DNA of 64,000 bases, taken from the NCBI RefSeq assembly GCF_945859705.1, contig NC_079135.1, positions 23,314,501 through 23,378,500 on the forward strand, in the 5' to 3' direction. This DNA comes from Episyrphus balteatus (Eukaryota; Arthropoda; Insecta; Diptera; Syrphidae). Within the stretch, counting starts at the first letter, position 1, and each line of letters starts with the position of its first letter. Shown here piece after piece: positions 1 through 11,131 of this stretch. The translations under genes and the position numbers were made by a program. The notes below the pieces were generated by a model, which saw nothing but the letters and a program-made list of their open reading frames with translations, did no database searches and was not told the origin of the DNA.

Positions 1-691
1 AATAAGTCTTAATGTTGTTCAATTAAATATCAACATTTTAATGATATATAAATATAAAATTGAATTGTTTTTTTTTTCGAACGAAATGAGAAGTGCATAC
101 TTTATGTTTAGTGGTTTCGAGATTTGTATTATCTTAGTGTTCCAGTTTTCTTATTTTTATAATTAATACTTTTTTACACACCCAAAACATGGTAACTAAA
201 AATCAACAACTTTAATTAGTCAGTGACAATGACAACAATTTTAATTTAATTTTTTGAGATTTTACTTGGGTGCACTGAGGTGTATGCGTAACTTTTTTTT
301 TATATTTTATATTTTTTGTAAAAGGTTAATACAAATTGTTCTATTCTTAAACAACTAATCAGATTAAAGTTTATGTTGACTATACTGGCCTTGCCAATGA
401 TTTATTTGGTCGATACAAGTTTAAGATGTGTTTATTAGGGAATAGCTTAGAATTAAAAATAAAATTACTAATAATCCTAATTAAAAAGCGATACCTGTGA
501 CAAATCCTTATAAAATCTACTTATTTATCAAGTTCGCCTTAAACTTTAGTTTTCTCAAAATTTGATTTGATTCTGACAATTTTCAACGACAGCTTTTTAC
601 TTTCAAAATGTCCTAAGACTTAAAAAAAAAAAAAACAATCAAAGTCAAATTTTCAGATATAAATTAACTCAGTGTTAGTAAGTTCACTCTT
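1..691. other. AT-rich sequence, no gene seen
   Basis: Homopolymer-rich AT sequence with frequent stops in all frames. I see no repeat-family match and no promoter or exon signal before family A begins near 692. Confidence 0.6.
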
Positions 692-1682
692 TTTTTACTT
701 GCGATATAGGTACTATAGGGCAAGTTTAGGATTCGTAAAAAAAATCGAACTCGAGATAACAATTTTACATGACATTACGATGATGGAGAATGCCAAAAAA
801 GTGGGTCCGGCAATTCTGTCTGTCTGTCTGTGTGTCTGTCTCTATCTGGAGCTGCAGCCTAAACGAGTGAAGTGATTTTCTTCAAACTTGGTAGTTAGCA
901 GTTTTTGGTGATTCCCTAGAGGGGAAATTGAAATTTTTTTTTTATGACCAAAACTAACGGTACCTGCCATATAACGGAAATAGAAAAGTTAATTTTTTTC
1001 AAAAACGGCTCTAACGATTTTGATTAAAATTTTTGTGTGTAGTACTACACATAAGAGCCAACTTTTGAAATAAAAAAAATATTTTTTGTACCGTTATTAA
1101 CGGTACCTGTCATAGAACGGTTTTTTTCGTTTCTGAATATCTCGTACAACATTAACCCGATTTAAATGAAAATTTTTATACAAAAGTGTGTAAGTAAAGA
1201 TAATATTAAAATTTTAAAAAATTTTCAAAAAAAGCATTTTTGGTTTTTTAAAAAATATTTCAAAATTTTTTTTTTGAAAAATCAATTTTTTGAAAACGGA
1301 TCAATGAAAAATTTTGAAATTTAGTTTTTATGTGTAAATTAATTATTTATTCAATATGGCATACCAACTTTTTTTTTGAAAAATGTTAAAAAATTTTTAT
1401 ATATAAAAAACTATTTTTTTAAAAAACGGCTCCTACAATTTTCGAAAATTTTTTTCTAAAAATACCTTTTTATACGAGAAATAAAATGGCATATTTGTTT
1501 TTTTTTTTAAGATAATTTAAAACGGAGTTTAATTAATTATAAAAACAGATTTAATTTTTTTATCCTACTTATGAAATTTCTTCAAAATATCAAATTTTAA
1601 ATTTTTTGAATAAAAAGCTTTAACATTATAGTTACATTAAGCATAAGAGCAAGTACGTGCGACCCCAGTCGTGCAATTTATT
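692..1682 (+). mobile_element. Family A repeat, near full-length copy
   Basis: The copy begins with ACTTGCGATATAGGTACTAT at about 697 and ends at GTCGTGCAATTTATT. Ordered landmarks are shared with the copies at 34524 and 62404(-): CGAACTCGAGATAACAATTT, GGAGAATGCCAAAAAAGTGG, a GTCT microsatellite (about 820-845), CTTCAAACTTGGTAGTTA, AACGGTACCTGCCATA and a second AACGGTACCTGTCATAGAAC, AAAACGGCTC repeats, then AAGAGCAAGTACGTGCGACC. No long open frame is present, so it is nonautonomous. The internal GTCT tract recalls Drosophila mini-me/DINE-1 (Helitron-like) elements. That parallel is from memory and the class is not proven. Confidence 0.88.
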
Positions 1683-3251
1683 AATTTTAAAGCCACTGAG
1701 TTAATTCGGAAAGCACTGAAAAACTGTGAACAATATGAAATTTGATATAAATATACCTAATTTGATGGAATGAATGTTCTCAAACTAAATTAATCAAAAT
1801 ATTGATTAGTGTACTTACATCAACTGAAGCTCTTCAATGTTGAACAATAATAATCCGAACACTTGAAACTTTTCCACTTAATATTTTTCTGATAAATTTC
1901 TTAAACGATTTAATTAAGACCGGCTTAGGTATAATAACTTACTAAATCACTGTTATTATTTTATAATTTTATCACCAAGAGAACAATATAACTTTCTATA
2001 ACTATAGATACCGTTATTATTCTCAAAAGCACATGTTATCAATTCGTAATCACAACACAGACTGTCGAAATTCGCGGCCACTTGGATTGTTTTTACTCAC
2101 GATAGATATTATTTGCCCGCAAAAATAAATCGTATCCTATGGATACTAGAGAATTTTGGATAAAAAGTTAAACTTTCCGTTAAGAACGTTCGTTTCAGAT
2201 ACCGTCACGAAAGGAACTAAATTTCGATTGTAAACAAACCCACACTTAGTGGCAAAGAGTCCCCCAGTTTTGGTCCAGTTGAAACTTGGTTTTTTACCAA
2301 TGGTGGAGAAATTTTGAAAATCTCTGAGAGAGATTTAGAGAAATATACTACAAACAGGATCCACAAAAAAGGACATGCGCTAAAATCTCTCTGAAAAATT
2401 CTCAGCCCACACACAGAATAACGAAGACTCAACATAAAAAGCAACTGGTGGTCGCTATACCCACGCAACACACTATTACCAGCAAAAACCACCCTCAAAT
2501 CCACCCACATTACATGCAGTCAATGCACCCTTTAAAGAGCTTAAGGGAGATGAACACCTTAAGGATATTTAACATTCTAGTTACATTTTTTTTTTCTGTG
2601 TGTACCATATTTTTCTGTAAATTTCATATTGAAACGGACCCAAATGGGGATTGAAGGTTTTTCAAAATAAGAAAAAAAAAAATAAGTAGATATCAATAGA
2701 AATCTGGCAAAAAGGTTAACATTTTCAATTGGAATTGATTTAATCAGAATGTTTTTAGTTATTTAACAGAATAAAACCCTTGGGTGTGACCTATAATTTA
2801 ACACCCTCCGGACGCAAGGGTTACGTTTTGGAAAATATCACATTTAATATGAATTGAACTGGGAATAGCTAGAGTTCTTGTTCTTGTTGCCGATGATGAT
2901 GATGGGAGAAAATTTCATTTGAAAACATATGCTTGGAATTGTGATTGGGATAATGCAATTTTATATATGTCACTCTCACCTAGATGTTTAATGAAATGAT
3001 ATTAAGGGTCTTTTGGGATTTGGGTAAATTAGATTCTCATGAAGCTTATTTTGAAATTTTAAAGGGAATGGTTTTGTTCATGAAATGTAAAATCTGTTAA
3101 AATATTATCAGTTACAAATATTTTTTTCCACTTTTCAGGGAAGCTTTTGATGTCCTTGCTTTTTGCTAATAATGATTGCAACAATTTTTTGGATGTTATT
3201 GACGCTGCTGGTAACGGTTCTCTGGGAATTCTATCAAGTCCTACAACCAAG
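1683..3251. other. Unique-looking sequence, no gene seen
   Basis: Mixed-composition DNA between two family A copies. Frames of 97 aa (2217-2510, minus) and 68 aa (2448-2654, plus) overlap one another and show no protein-family signature, signal peptide or splice context, so I treat them as chance frames. Confidence 0.5.
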
Positions 3252-4020
3252 TTTTTACTTGCGATATATGTAGGTAATATAAGGGAAGTTAAGGATTCGA
3301 AATAACAATCAGAAATAATGACGTTACGATGATAGAGAATGCAAAAAAGTGGGTTCCGCAATCTGTCTGTATTTATCTTAATGTATATTGTACAACCTTA
3401 TCTATACTAAAGCGATTTCCTTCAAACTTGGTAGTTATGAGTTTATTTAGATTCAAGATAGGCAAGGTGGAATTGAAATTTTCTTTAGGACCAAAATTAA
3501 CGGTTCTTGCCATATGATTAAAACGAAAAAGGTTGTTTTTCGCAAAAACAGGTCTAACGATTTTGATATATAAAAATATATGCACTGTGGTTATGTAAGT
3601 TCCTACATTTGATAAAGAAATTATATTTTTTGAACCGTTATTAACGGTAACTGCCATAGTTCCGTTTACTTGATACCTGACTTTCTCGTAAACCACTTGA
3701 CCGATTTCAACATAAATTTTTGCACAAAGTTTTAAAATTTGTATGCTATTTAAAAGATTTTTTAATTTTTAATGGCAACTTTAAATATATTGCAGGGTGA
3801 ATAAATTGGGGCTTAGTAATTTTAATTTAAAAATTATAAAAAAAAAATAAAAAAGTCAGTTTTGCATTTTTTAAAAATATGTCATATTTTTTTTTTTTTT
3901 TTAAGTCATTTTTTTTTTTCAAAAAAGATTATTGAATTTACTTGAATAGGTTGGAATTTAATTTTTTCAAAACGGCATTCCAAATTTTTTTTTGAAAAAT
4001 TTTTGAAATTTTGTATAGGT
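3252..4020 (+). mobile_element. Family A repeat, degraded copy
   Basis: Starts with TTTTTACTTGCGATATATGT and keeps the order of family A landmarks: GAATGCAAAAAAGTGGGT, CTTCAAACTTGGTAGTTATG, TTAACGGTTCTTGCCATA and TTATTAACGGTAACTGCCAT. The GTCT tract is eroded to a few units near 3363. A further A-like 3' segment (AACGGCACC..., ATGGCATACTTC) lies at about 4440-4620, so the copy may be split by about 400 bp of other sequence. Confidence 0.75.
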
Positions 4021-4754
4021 ACTTGGTTTTCTCAGCTGTTTAATGTCATCAAAAAGAAGAAAAAACAAAAACTCAGTTTACATAAATGTTTTCATTCTCT
4101 TTAACTTTTTCACTTTCTCTTTAATTTCTTTCATTTTCTTAACTTAAATCTATTATGTATTTTACTTGTCAAACTTTTTCATTGATTTCTTTTTCTTTTG
4201 TTATCTTTCTTGTAAAAAAGTGTCGTTGGCTGAAGATAGTTTCACTGTTTAGAACCGGACTGCATACGATTTAAATACAATTTAAAATTTCATTTCATTT
4301 AAAATCAAAAGTTTGTTTTTAAATTTTTTTTTATTATTGTTTTAATTTTATTTCTATTTTGCAGTCAATAAGGATCTTAAAAAAAAAAAAAATAATTACT
4401 CAGACCACAAATTTGGCTAAAATATTTTGCAATTAAGTTGAAAATAAAATACTTGGTATACAAAAAATATGTTTTTAAAAAACGGCACCAAAAATTAAAA
4501 AAAAAAAATTATAAAAATTTTCTATTACCTACATACATATAAAGGAAATAAATATGGCATACTTCATTTGGGGATTAAAATAATTTCAAAATGTACTTAT
4601 AAAATCAGGTAGGTATTAGTACTTTATATATACATTTCTTTTTTCTTATAAAAATGATGATAATAGTGTTTTGATCACTTAACTGATCTTTAAAATTAAA
4701 GCAATACGCTTTTCTCAACTACAAAGCTTGGTCCTCATTCGAAATATGTATACT

Positions 4755-4965
4755 TTGGGTTTGGGTCAAAATACCGAAAATCAAAATACCATAAACCAAA
4801 AATCCGGAAAATCCGACTACCCGAAAATTAAAATACCATAAACCAAAAATCCGGAAAATCCGACTTCCCGAAAATTCAAAATGCTGAAAATCCGTAATAC
4901 AGAAAATCCGAAATACTGAAAATCCAAAATCCCGACACTTCAAAATCCCGAATGGAGTCCCGAAA
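4755..4965. repeat. CCGAAAATCC-type minisatellite
   Basis: Irregular tandem repetition of a roughly 10-bp motif, (C)CGAAAATCC/AAAATACC. It includes a duplicated block of about 65 bp (AAAATACCATAAACCAAAAA through CCCGAAAATT) that occurs twice in succession at about 4788-4880. The 74-aa minus-strand frame across it is a product of the repeat. Confidence 0.8.
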
Positions 4966-7740
4966 TACCATAAAATTTGAGCAAATTTTTCATTTCATAT
5001 AATTTTTCATATAAGTTGTAAGGCCTACTAAGGAACTACCCAATCAGACATGACGTAGGCTCTTATATTTTGGACTCAAAACGAATGACTTTGATATCGG
5101 TTAGGAAGCATTGAAGGTTATTCCTTATTTTGTGTGAACTTTTAGGTTGTTTTTGTTATTGTTTTCAAATCCATACAAATATGATATTTTTTTTTTTTTT
5201 TCTGACGGAATCTCTCAACAGTATCAATGTCGAAGATATCCTTCTGTTTTCCCTATAACTACCCACTATCAGATTTTTTCATTTTCTGTTTTTTTTTTAC
5301 AGATATCTTTCATTGATCTTACCGAACAAACGCCTTCTTCTCTTACACGCAACACTGACACCAACTTTAAATCAGATAATCGCACAACAAAAACCCACCG
5401 CTCTCACTATTATTCTATCTAAGTCATCTAAAGGACATTTTCATTTTTAAGCACTTTGACAGAAGCACTATTCATATTCCAATTTTCGCTTCGCTGACTT
5501 TAATAGTTCAAAAATCCCAACCCACAATGTCGCTCTTTCACTCTAATCCTGACCTGGGTATTGTGTACCTTATTTTTGTGTCGTTATTTAAAATGCGGTA
5601 TATCCTTGTTTATGTCCACCATTCTAGCACTCACAATCGACACAATGGAAACTCTAAGAGGATTTTCGGGGGCATCTCCATTATACTGAATTCCGTATAC
5701 CTACATTGGGTGCTCTACTGTCTCATAATGCACAACTTTACCGTGTAGGTGCGGTGCGATGGTGGCGCGTATGCTGTAACGAGGATTATTGTCTTATTCC
5801 TTACCGAGACACTAAGTGCACACAAACACACTCATAACTAAATTCAGATAGGTAAACAATGATGGTTCACTAGGGGACACTTTCAATGATTTTTATCTCC
5901 ATCTGAGATGGCCTTTCGAGTCCTTAAACAAAATCCCTCCAAATGTGATACCTGAATTGTTTTGGATTTTTCGACGACGAGAGAGAAATGATAAGCTATT
6001 TGGAATTTTATTGGGACAAACAAATAATAAAAAGGGATTAAGGATAGAAAAGATAGAGAATCAAGAGTGCTATCGGGTCCTGAATGTTTGTTTCGACTTC
6101 TCTTGGCGACGACATGACAGTAGTGTGATGTTGTGCTTCGTTCACAAAAAAAAGGAAATAGGTGCTCGCACTGATAAGGATGTCAAGAGGTTCTAAATAT
6201 TTGTGTGGAAAGTTCGTCGTCTCTATCAGATTAAGTGGTTTCCATTTGGGACGGATGATTCTATTTAATTTGTCCAGAGTGAGACTTAAATTTATGTCGG
6301 TACTCCAATTAAAACTGGTTGCGATAGTGATGGCACCTTGATGTTGAAAATGTATTTCAGGTAGGTTGTGACGGTTATTCCAAAAAAAGTTGACAAAAGA
6401 AACAATTTGTTCATTAAATGAAGGAATATTTTGTCTAGACGCCAAACTAAAGGTCAACTAATTGTGTACCTAAATTTACTGGAAACCGAATTTTATTAAA
6501 CTGATATTTTTTTTTACTGTAATTAATTTAGGCAGGACTAATTTTCTGAAATCTTTTAATTTACAAAATTACCTCGACTAATACACTGCAGTCAAGCGAT
6601 TTTCTAATATTTTGACTGTACAATTAATAAATCCAGTTAATTGACTAAAAGTTTAATTGCGGCTTGAAAAAATGCATGAGTAATTCACTGCTTCAATCAG
6701 TCGTGAATGGCTACAAAGTATCAGTTAGTTGCTGACAAGGTTTTAAAAAATTATTCTAGCATCAAATTTTGAGTCTCAGACAATGTGTTTAGAGAGAAAA
6801 ATTCTTTTACCTGAATTTGTGAATATTTTTTTTTTGCAAAGCCTGCTTGTTTGGTTTTGAGTAGGTATGTCTTCTAATAAATTTTCCAATTGAGAAAATT
6901 TACAAAAATTACCATTTATAAATTTTATAGCTTCATTACCATTGCATATGGGCTTAAGTCTAATATTTAATTTTTTTGATTTTATAAAAAGCATTTTCTT
7001 GACTTAAAAAAAAGCGAGTTAAAAAAGAAGAACATTCAAATAAACTGAACTTAATTAAAAAATATTTTAATTTTAAGGCCAACACAGGTTAGGAAAATGA
7101 TAGTGATTGTTTCCAGCTTCAAAAAATGTTTAATTGAAGGTATTTAATGCAAATAATTCTAACTAAAATTCATAACTTATCGAGTTTTAAAAACAAAAGT
7201 TTAAAAAAGAAGAAAAGAACAAATCTGAAAAATCCAACGAAAATCCTTATTTGAAATTTTTTGAGAAACAATTAAGACAGAATTATTAAGGTAATATACC
7301 TATGTATTTTTTGTTATATAGGTTCAATGCTTTTTTTTTTTGAAACTTTGTTTTTAAAGTCAATTAATATTTTTTTAACGTTTTTGAAAATTTGTATTTA
7401 AATAAAAAAATATTTTCTAAAAAACGGCATACTTCGTTTTGAGTTGAGAGTTGACCACTCACTTTTTGTAATTAAAAAAAAAAAAACTTTTATTATTTTT
7501 TAAGTTTTGATTAAATTACCTAAATGAAAAAAAATTATTACTATGTAATTTAAAAATAAACATTAATCGACACATAAAAACCAAATTTCAGTGGTTCTTT
7601 ATTATTGAATTTAAAAAAAAATATATGTTTTTTTGAAAATTTTCCTTAGCTTCTTTATGCGATTCCAAAATTTGCTTATGTTAAATCAAGTAAAAAATCT
7701 TAATATTATAAAAAAGTGAAATTTCATTTATCTTTCTGTT
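4966..7740. other. Long stretch without a recognisable gene
   Basis: The higher-complexity part (about 5100-6460) contains the longest non-repetitive minus-strand frame of the window (6038-6457, 139 codons). It has no recognisable domain, no signal peptide and no promoter context. About 6480-7740 is AT-rich with AAAACGGCATAC and ACACATAAAAACC fragments that look like eroded family A. Confidence 0.45.
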
Positions 7741-7743
7741 TTT

Positions 7744-7804
7744 CATTCTGGGGGTGACACTATAATTGCCGCCCCGGGTGCCACCCATGCACGCTAAGCC
7801 ACTG
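7744..7804. mobile_element. Solo hAT-like terminal fragment
   Basis: Read on the minus strand, the segment begins CAGTGGCTTAGCGTGC and continues through GGGTGGCACCCGGGGCGG. This is the GC-rich CAGTGGC(G/T)TA start typical of insect hAT elements (5'-YARNG terminus). No partner terminus or target duplication was found, so it is a truncated end. Confidence 0.5.
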
Positions 7805-7844
7805 CGCAAATGGAAGAGCTTGAAGCCAAAGTCTTAACAAAATA

Positions 7845-9429
7845 AAAAGAGGTTGTCTGTAAAGCCGGTTTACGGACGATGATTTGACGTGATAACGTCG
7901 TAAGAAAACAGGATGTGTGCTTTTAAAAAGAGTCAATTGAAGCGTTTATTTATTTCAAACAATCATAATTTCAGAAAAAGCTAAAAAAATTACCTTTTTT
8001 CTTTTCTCATTATATTAATTTTTTTTATTTTAAAAGCCTACAAAAAATAATTATACTATTAAAAAGCCAAATATTTCTTCTAAATAATATTTTTTTTATT
8101 ATTTATGTATGTTTATTGTTTTATTAAAAACAATCATTTTTTATGAAAAAAGTGAAAAAATCATTTCCACCAAAAATTCATTTTTTTTTATATGACAACC
8201 TATAATAAATTTTATACCACCTGAAAGCTTATTCCTTCAGCTCAAAATATAAATATCGATCATGTCTATTAGGCATCTAAAAAAAGAGCTAGAATTTTTT
8301 GAACTCGATCAATTTTCACCAAAAAATGCAAAAAAAACATATAATTTTATATTCTCACGCTATTGAATCAATTTTTTTAGACAACCTATATCTTGTAAAA
8401 GCTTATAATTTCACCTTTCATATGCCGTTTCAATTTTATTTCTGCGATGCCTAGAAAAAAAGTTAGAATTTTTTAAAGCCAACCAAGTCACAATTCCAAA
8501 CTGAGATTACGGTACTTCCCACACTGGTGGCTGTTCATGGTCAACAGATCTCCACAGGTGTTTTGAGATATTTCGCAAGTTTTTTAATTTAACATTGTGT
8601 AGCTTGTAGTGAATGTACAGTTATGTGTGATATACCAAATGAAAGGTAGCATTATCAGGATGCTCAATAAAGTTAAATCAAATTTTTATTTTCTTCAGAT
8701 CACAAGATAGAACTTTATTTTACCGTTATCTTGTGACTACAAAATTGATTGAAATTTTGCACAGATATAGTCTATTATCTAGTTACAATATAAATTTCAT
8801 TTATTTATTGATGAAGAAAAAAAGAAAAATAAAAAACGGTTAAAAAAGGTCAAAAAACTCACCTAAAAATACCGCAAAATAAGTAGGTGTTTTTCAAAAA
8901 TTCATATTTTGAAACGCAGAGACTGAAAAAAAAAATCCGTATCAGACCCCTAACTTTTTTTTTATTATCTTTCGAATGACGTTTTTCAGATTGTCAAAAA
9001 AAAAAATACCCCTAATTATAATCACTTCTTTGTCAAAGGTGTACCTCATGTTTTAGTTTTAGAAAACCATTAATAGCTTGGTTTTGAAATTTTTTAGTCT
9101 TGCAATAAATTTATCTATTAATTAAAAAAAATTTCAACTCTTTACATTGTCGCGTTTAGAAAATAGCCAATTTTTTTGAAATTTTGTTTTACCCCTATTT
9201 ACCTTATTATGAGATGGAATTTTTTAAAATCCTTCAAATATATTTAACTTTAGGTTATTATCTTTCAAATGAGTTATAGAAGATTTTTGTATCTCTAATA
9301 GTTTATTTTTAATTTTGAATTGAAATTTTTGCCGCACTGCAAAAGTGCGAGAGTGGAACGTTAGAAAATGGCGTCATTTTTTTGTGGTGACTGCCATGGT
9401 TCATCGATTTATAACACGTTATCACGTCA
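7845..9429 (+). mobile_element. Family B repeat, copy 1
   Basis: Begins AAAGAGGTTGTCTGTAAAGC, shared exactly with the copy at 13761, and ends ATAACACGTTATCACGTCA. TGACGTGATAACGTC near the start is answered by GTTATCACGTCA at the end, giving inverted termini. Internal landmarks shared with the other copies include ACTTCCCACACTGGTGGCTG, GTGTGATATACCAAATGAAAG, GCCGCACTGCAAAAGTGCGA and GGTTCATCGATTTATAA. There is no open frame of note, so this is a nonautonomous DNA-element-like repeat of unknown superfamily. Confidence 0.85.
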
Positions 9430-9534
9430 GTGGTCCTATCTTAAACGGATGAAAACCCTCTTTTAAGATTCAATTCATTAACGAACTATAAAAACTGTTC
9501 AATGATCTGTTATATGGCTGAAAGTCGTCAGCTT

Positions 9535-11123
9535 CAGTGGCGTATTGAGGGGGGGCTCAGGGGGCTCAAGCCCCCCCCCCCAAGCCTCCAAAATCATGTT
9601 ACTATTTAGCTGATTTCATCATAATATACATGATTAACTGAAAATTCTTCGTAAATCGTAGAGATTTAGAGGCAGCTCAAATGATCGAGCCCCCTCCAAA
9701 TTCTAAAATAGTTGTTTATGTTTGTTTGAGTAAGTGCCTTAGTTGAGGTTTGAGATTTTCAGGATTTTAGTCCAATTCAGAATTCTTCAAATAATTTGTT
9801 TGGTATTTTGACGTCGAATTACATCACCGTTAAATTTTGCAAAGCTTTTTATGCAATCACGTCGTATTTTATTGTCTTGAGTAATATTACTTTTTTTCAA
9901 AAATAATATTTTTCTCAAAAATATTGGAAATACAAATTTTTTATATCTCAATATCTTAGTGGTCAACATAACTAATAGTTTATTTAACCAAATTCTTGTT
10001 TGTGCTTCTAATTTGTATTAAAAAAGGAACATATTATTAAAAAGTACATATTTCGGATTAAACATAAAAAGAATTTCATTGAAAATTAGTTTTTGAGACT
10101 TTTACGTTCTGCATTTCACTTTTTGAGCATAGTGAAATTAGGTGTTCTACATTTTTTCGCTCATTTAGATTTTCTGATCGAATTCAATTCGCTTTGTTTC
10201 TGCTCGTGAACTTGGTATCTTTTTCAATGAATCTCCAATTTTTGGACAAAATATTATTAAAACTTATATGTTTATTGTTTTGTAATGTTTATTTTTTGTT
10301 GATTTAATACAAAATACATGAAATACATGAGGCATGAAATATCATAATTCATCACTTTTTTGGATAGATAGGTACACTGGGAATGGCGCACTGCATCTGT
10401 GTTTGCAGGCTCATTCGCTTTACATTTTGCCTAACTCATTATTCTTTTAAAATTTGCAATAATATCACTTAAGTTCTGCATTTATTTAATTTGTCTTGCA
10501 AAATGTATCTTCTTATTTTTTCTTTTAAATTCTGCTACTTTTTTCATTAAAATTGTCAGTTAAATTGCATCCATTGCAGCAGTAATTTCACTTAAGAAAC
10601 AATATAAAAATGGATAATCCTTCAGTTTTGAAAGTTCGAAGCAATTTCGAAGTTTTTGAAATCGATCGAAATGTAGAACATTATAAATCATGTCACGTGA
10701 AATTGAAAGTGATTTTAATTCTTTTTTGGTCGAATTGCGGAAAATTGTGGTGAGTAAAAAAACTAGACGTGATAGGAATAAATCTGTAAACAGTTTTAAT
10801 TCAGCACAAATGACAAAGTCCTCGATTCCAAAACGAAATAAAGTGTTTGTTTAAGGATGACTCAAAGCCTTGCTGTTTGTGTAAAATGTTTGGGATAGAA
10901 AAACTTGGAAAAATAGTGTACTTTGAATGTGAAAGGAGGAGACAGTAGTACGAAGTTGTCGGGAGCAGTAAAATGCTACTATACCACTTTCAGTACTGCA
11001 GCGCTTTTCTCTCGATCAAAGATGAATAAAAAAACAGACAAATTTGACGTAAATTTACCTTATCAAAAATTTTTGAAAAATTTTCCAGCCCCCCCCCCAA
11101 ATTTTTTTCTGGATACGCCACTG
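9535..11123. mobile_element. hAT-like element with 8-bp target duplication
   Basis: Termini are CAGTGGCGTAT (9535) and ATACGCCACTG (11123), a perfect 11-bp inverted repeat fitting the hAT YARNG rule. They are followed inward by G-rich/C-rich runs (GGGGGGGCTCAGGGGGCTC; a C-run near 9571; CCCCCCCCC near 11091). Direct 8-bp copies of GTCAGCTT flank it at 9527-9534 and 11124-11131. No intact transposase is visible. A short frame near 10864 reads SKPCCLCKMFG, a possible zinc-finger scrap, but that is weak. This is a dead or nonautonomous copy. Confidence 0.9.
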
Positions 11124-11131
11124 GTCAGCTT

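Noticed and set aside
2317..2341. AATCTCTGAGAGAGATT near-palindrome
   Set aside because: Short, surrounded by other GAGA-rich text, and expected by chance at this length.
6038..6457. 139-aa minus-strand frame
   Set aside because: It is the longest non-repetitive frame, but an antisense frame overlaps it. No domain, signal or splice context is seen. It could be revisited with a homology search.
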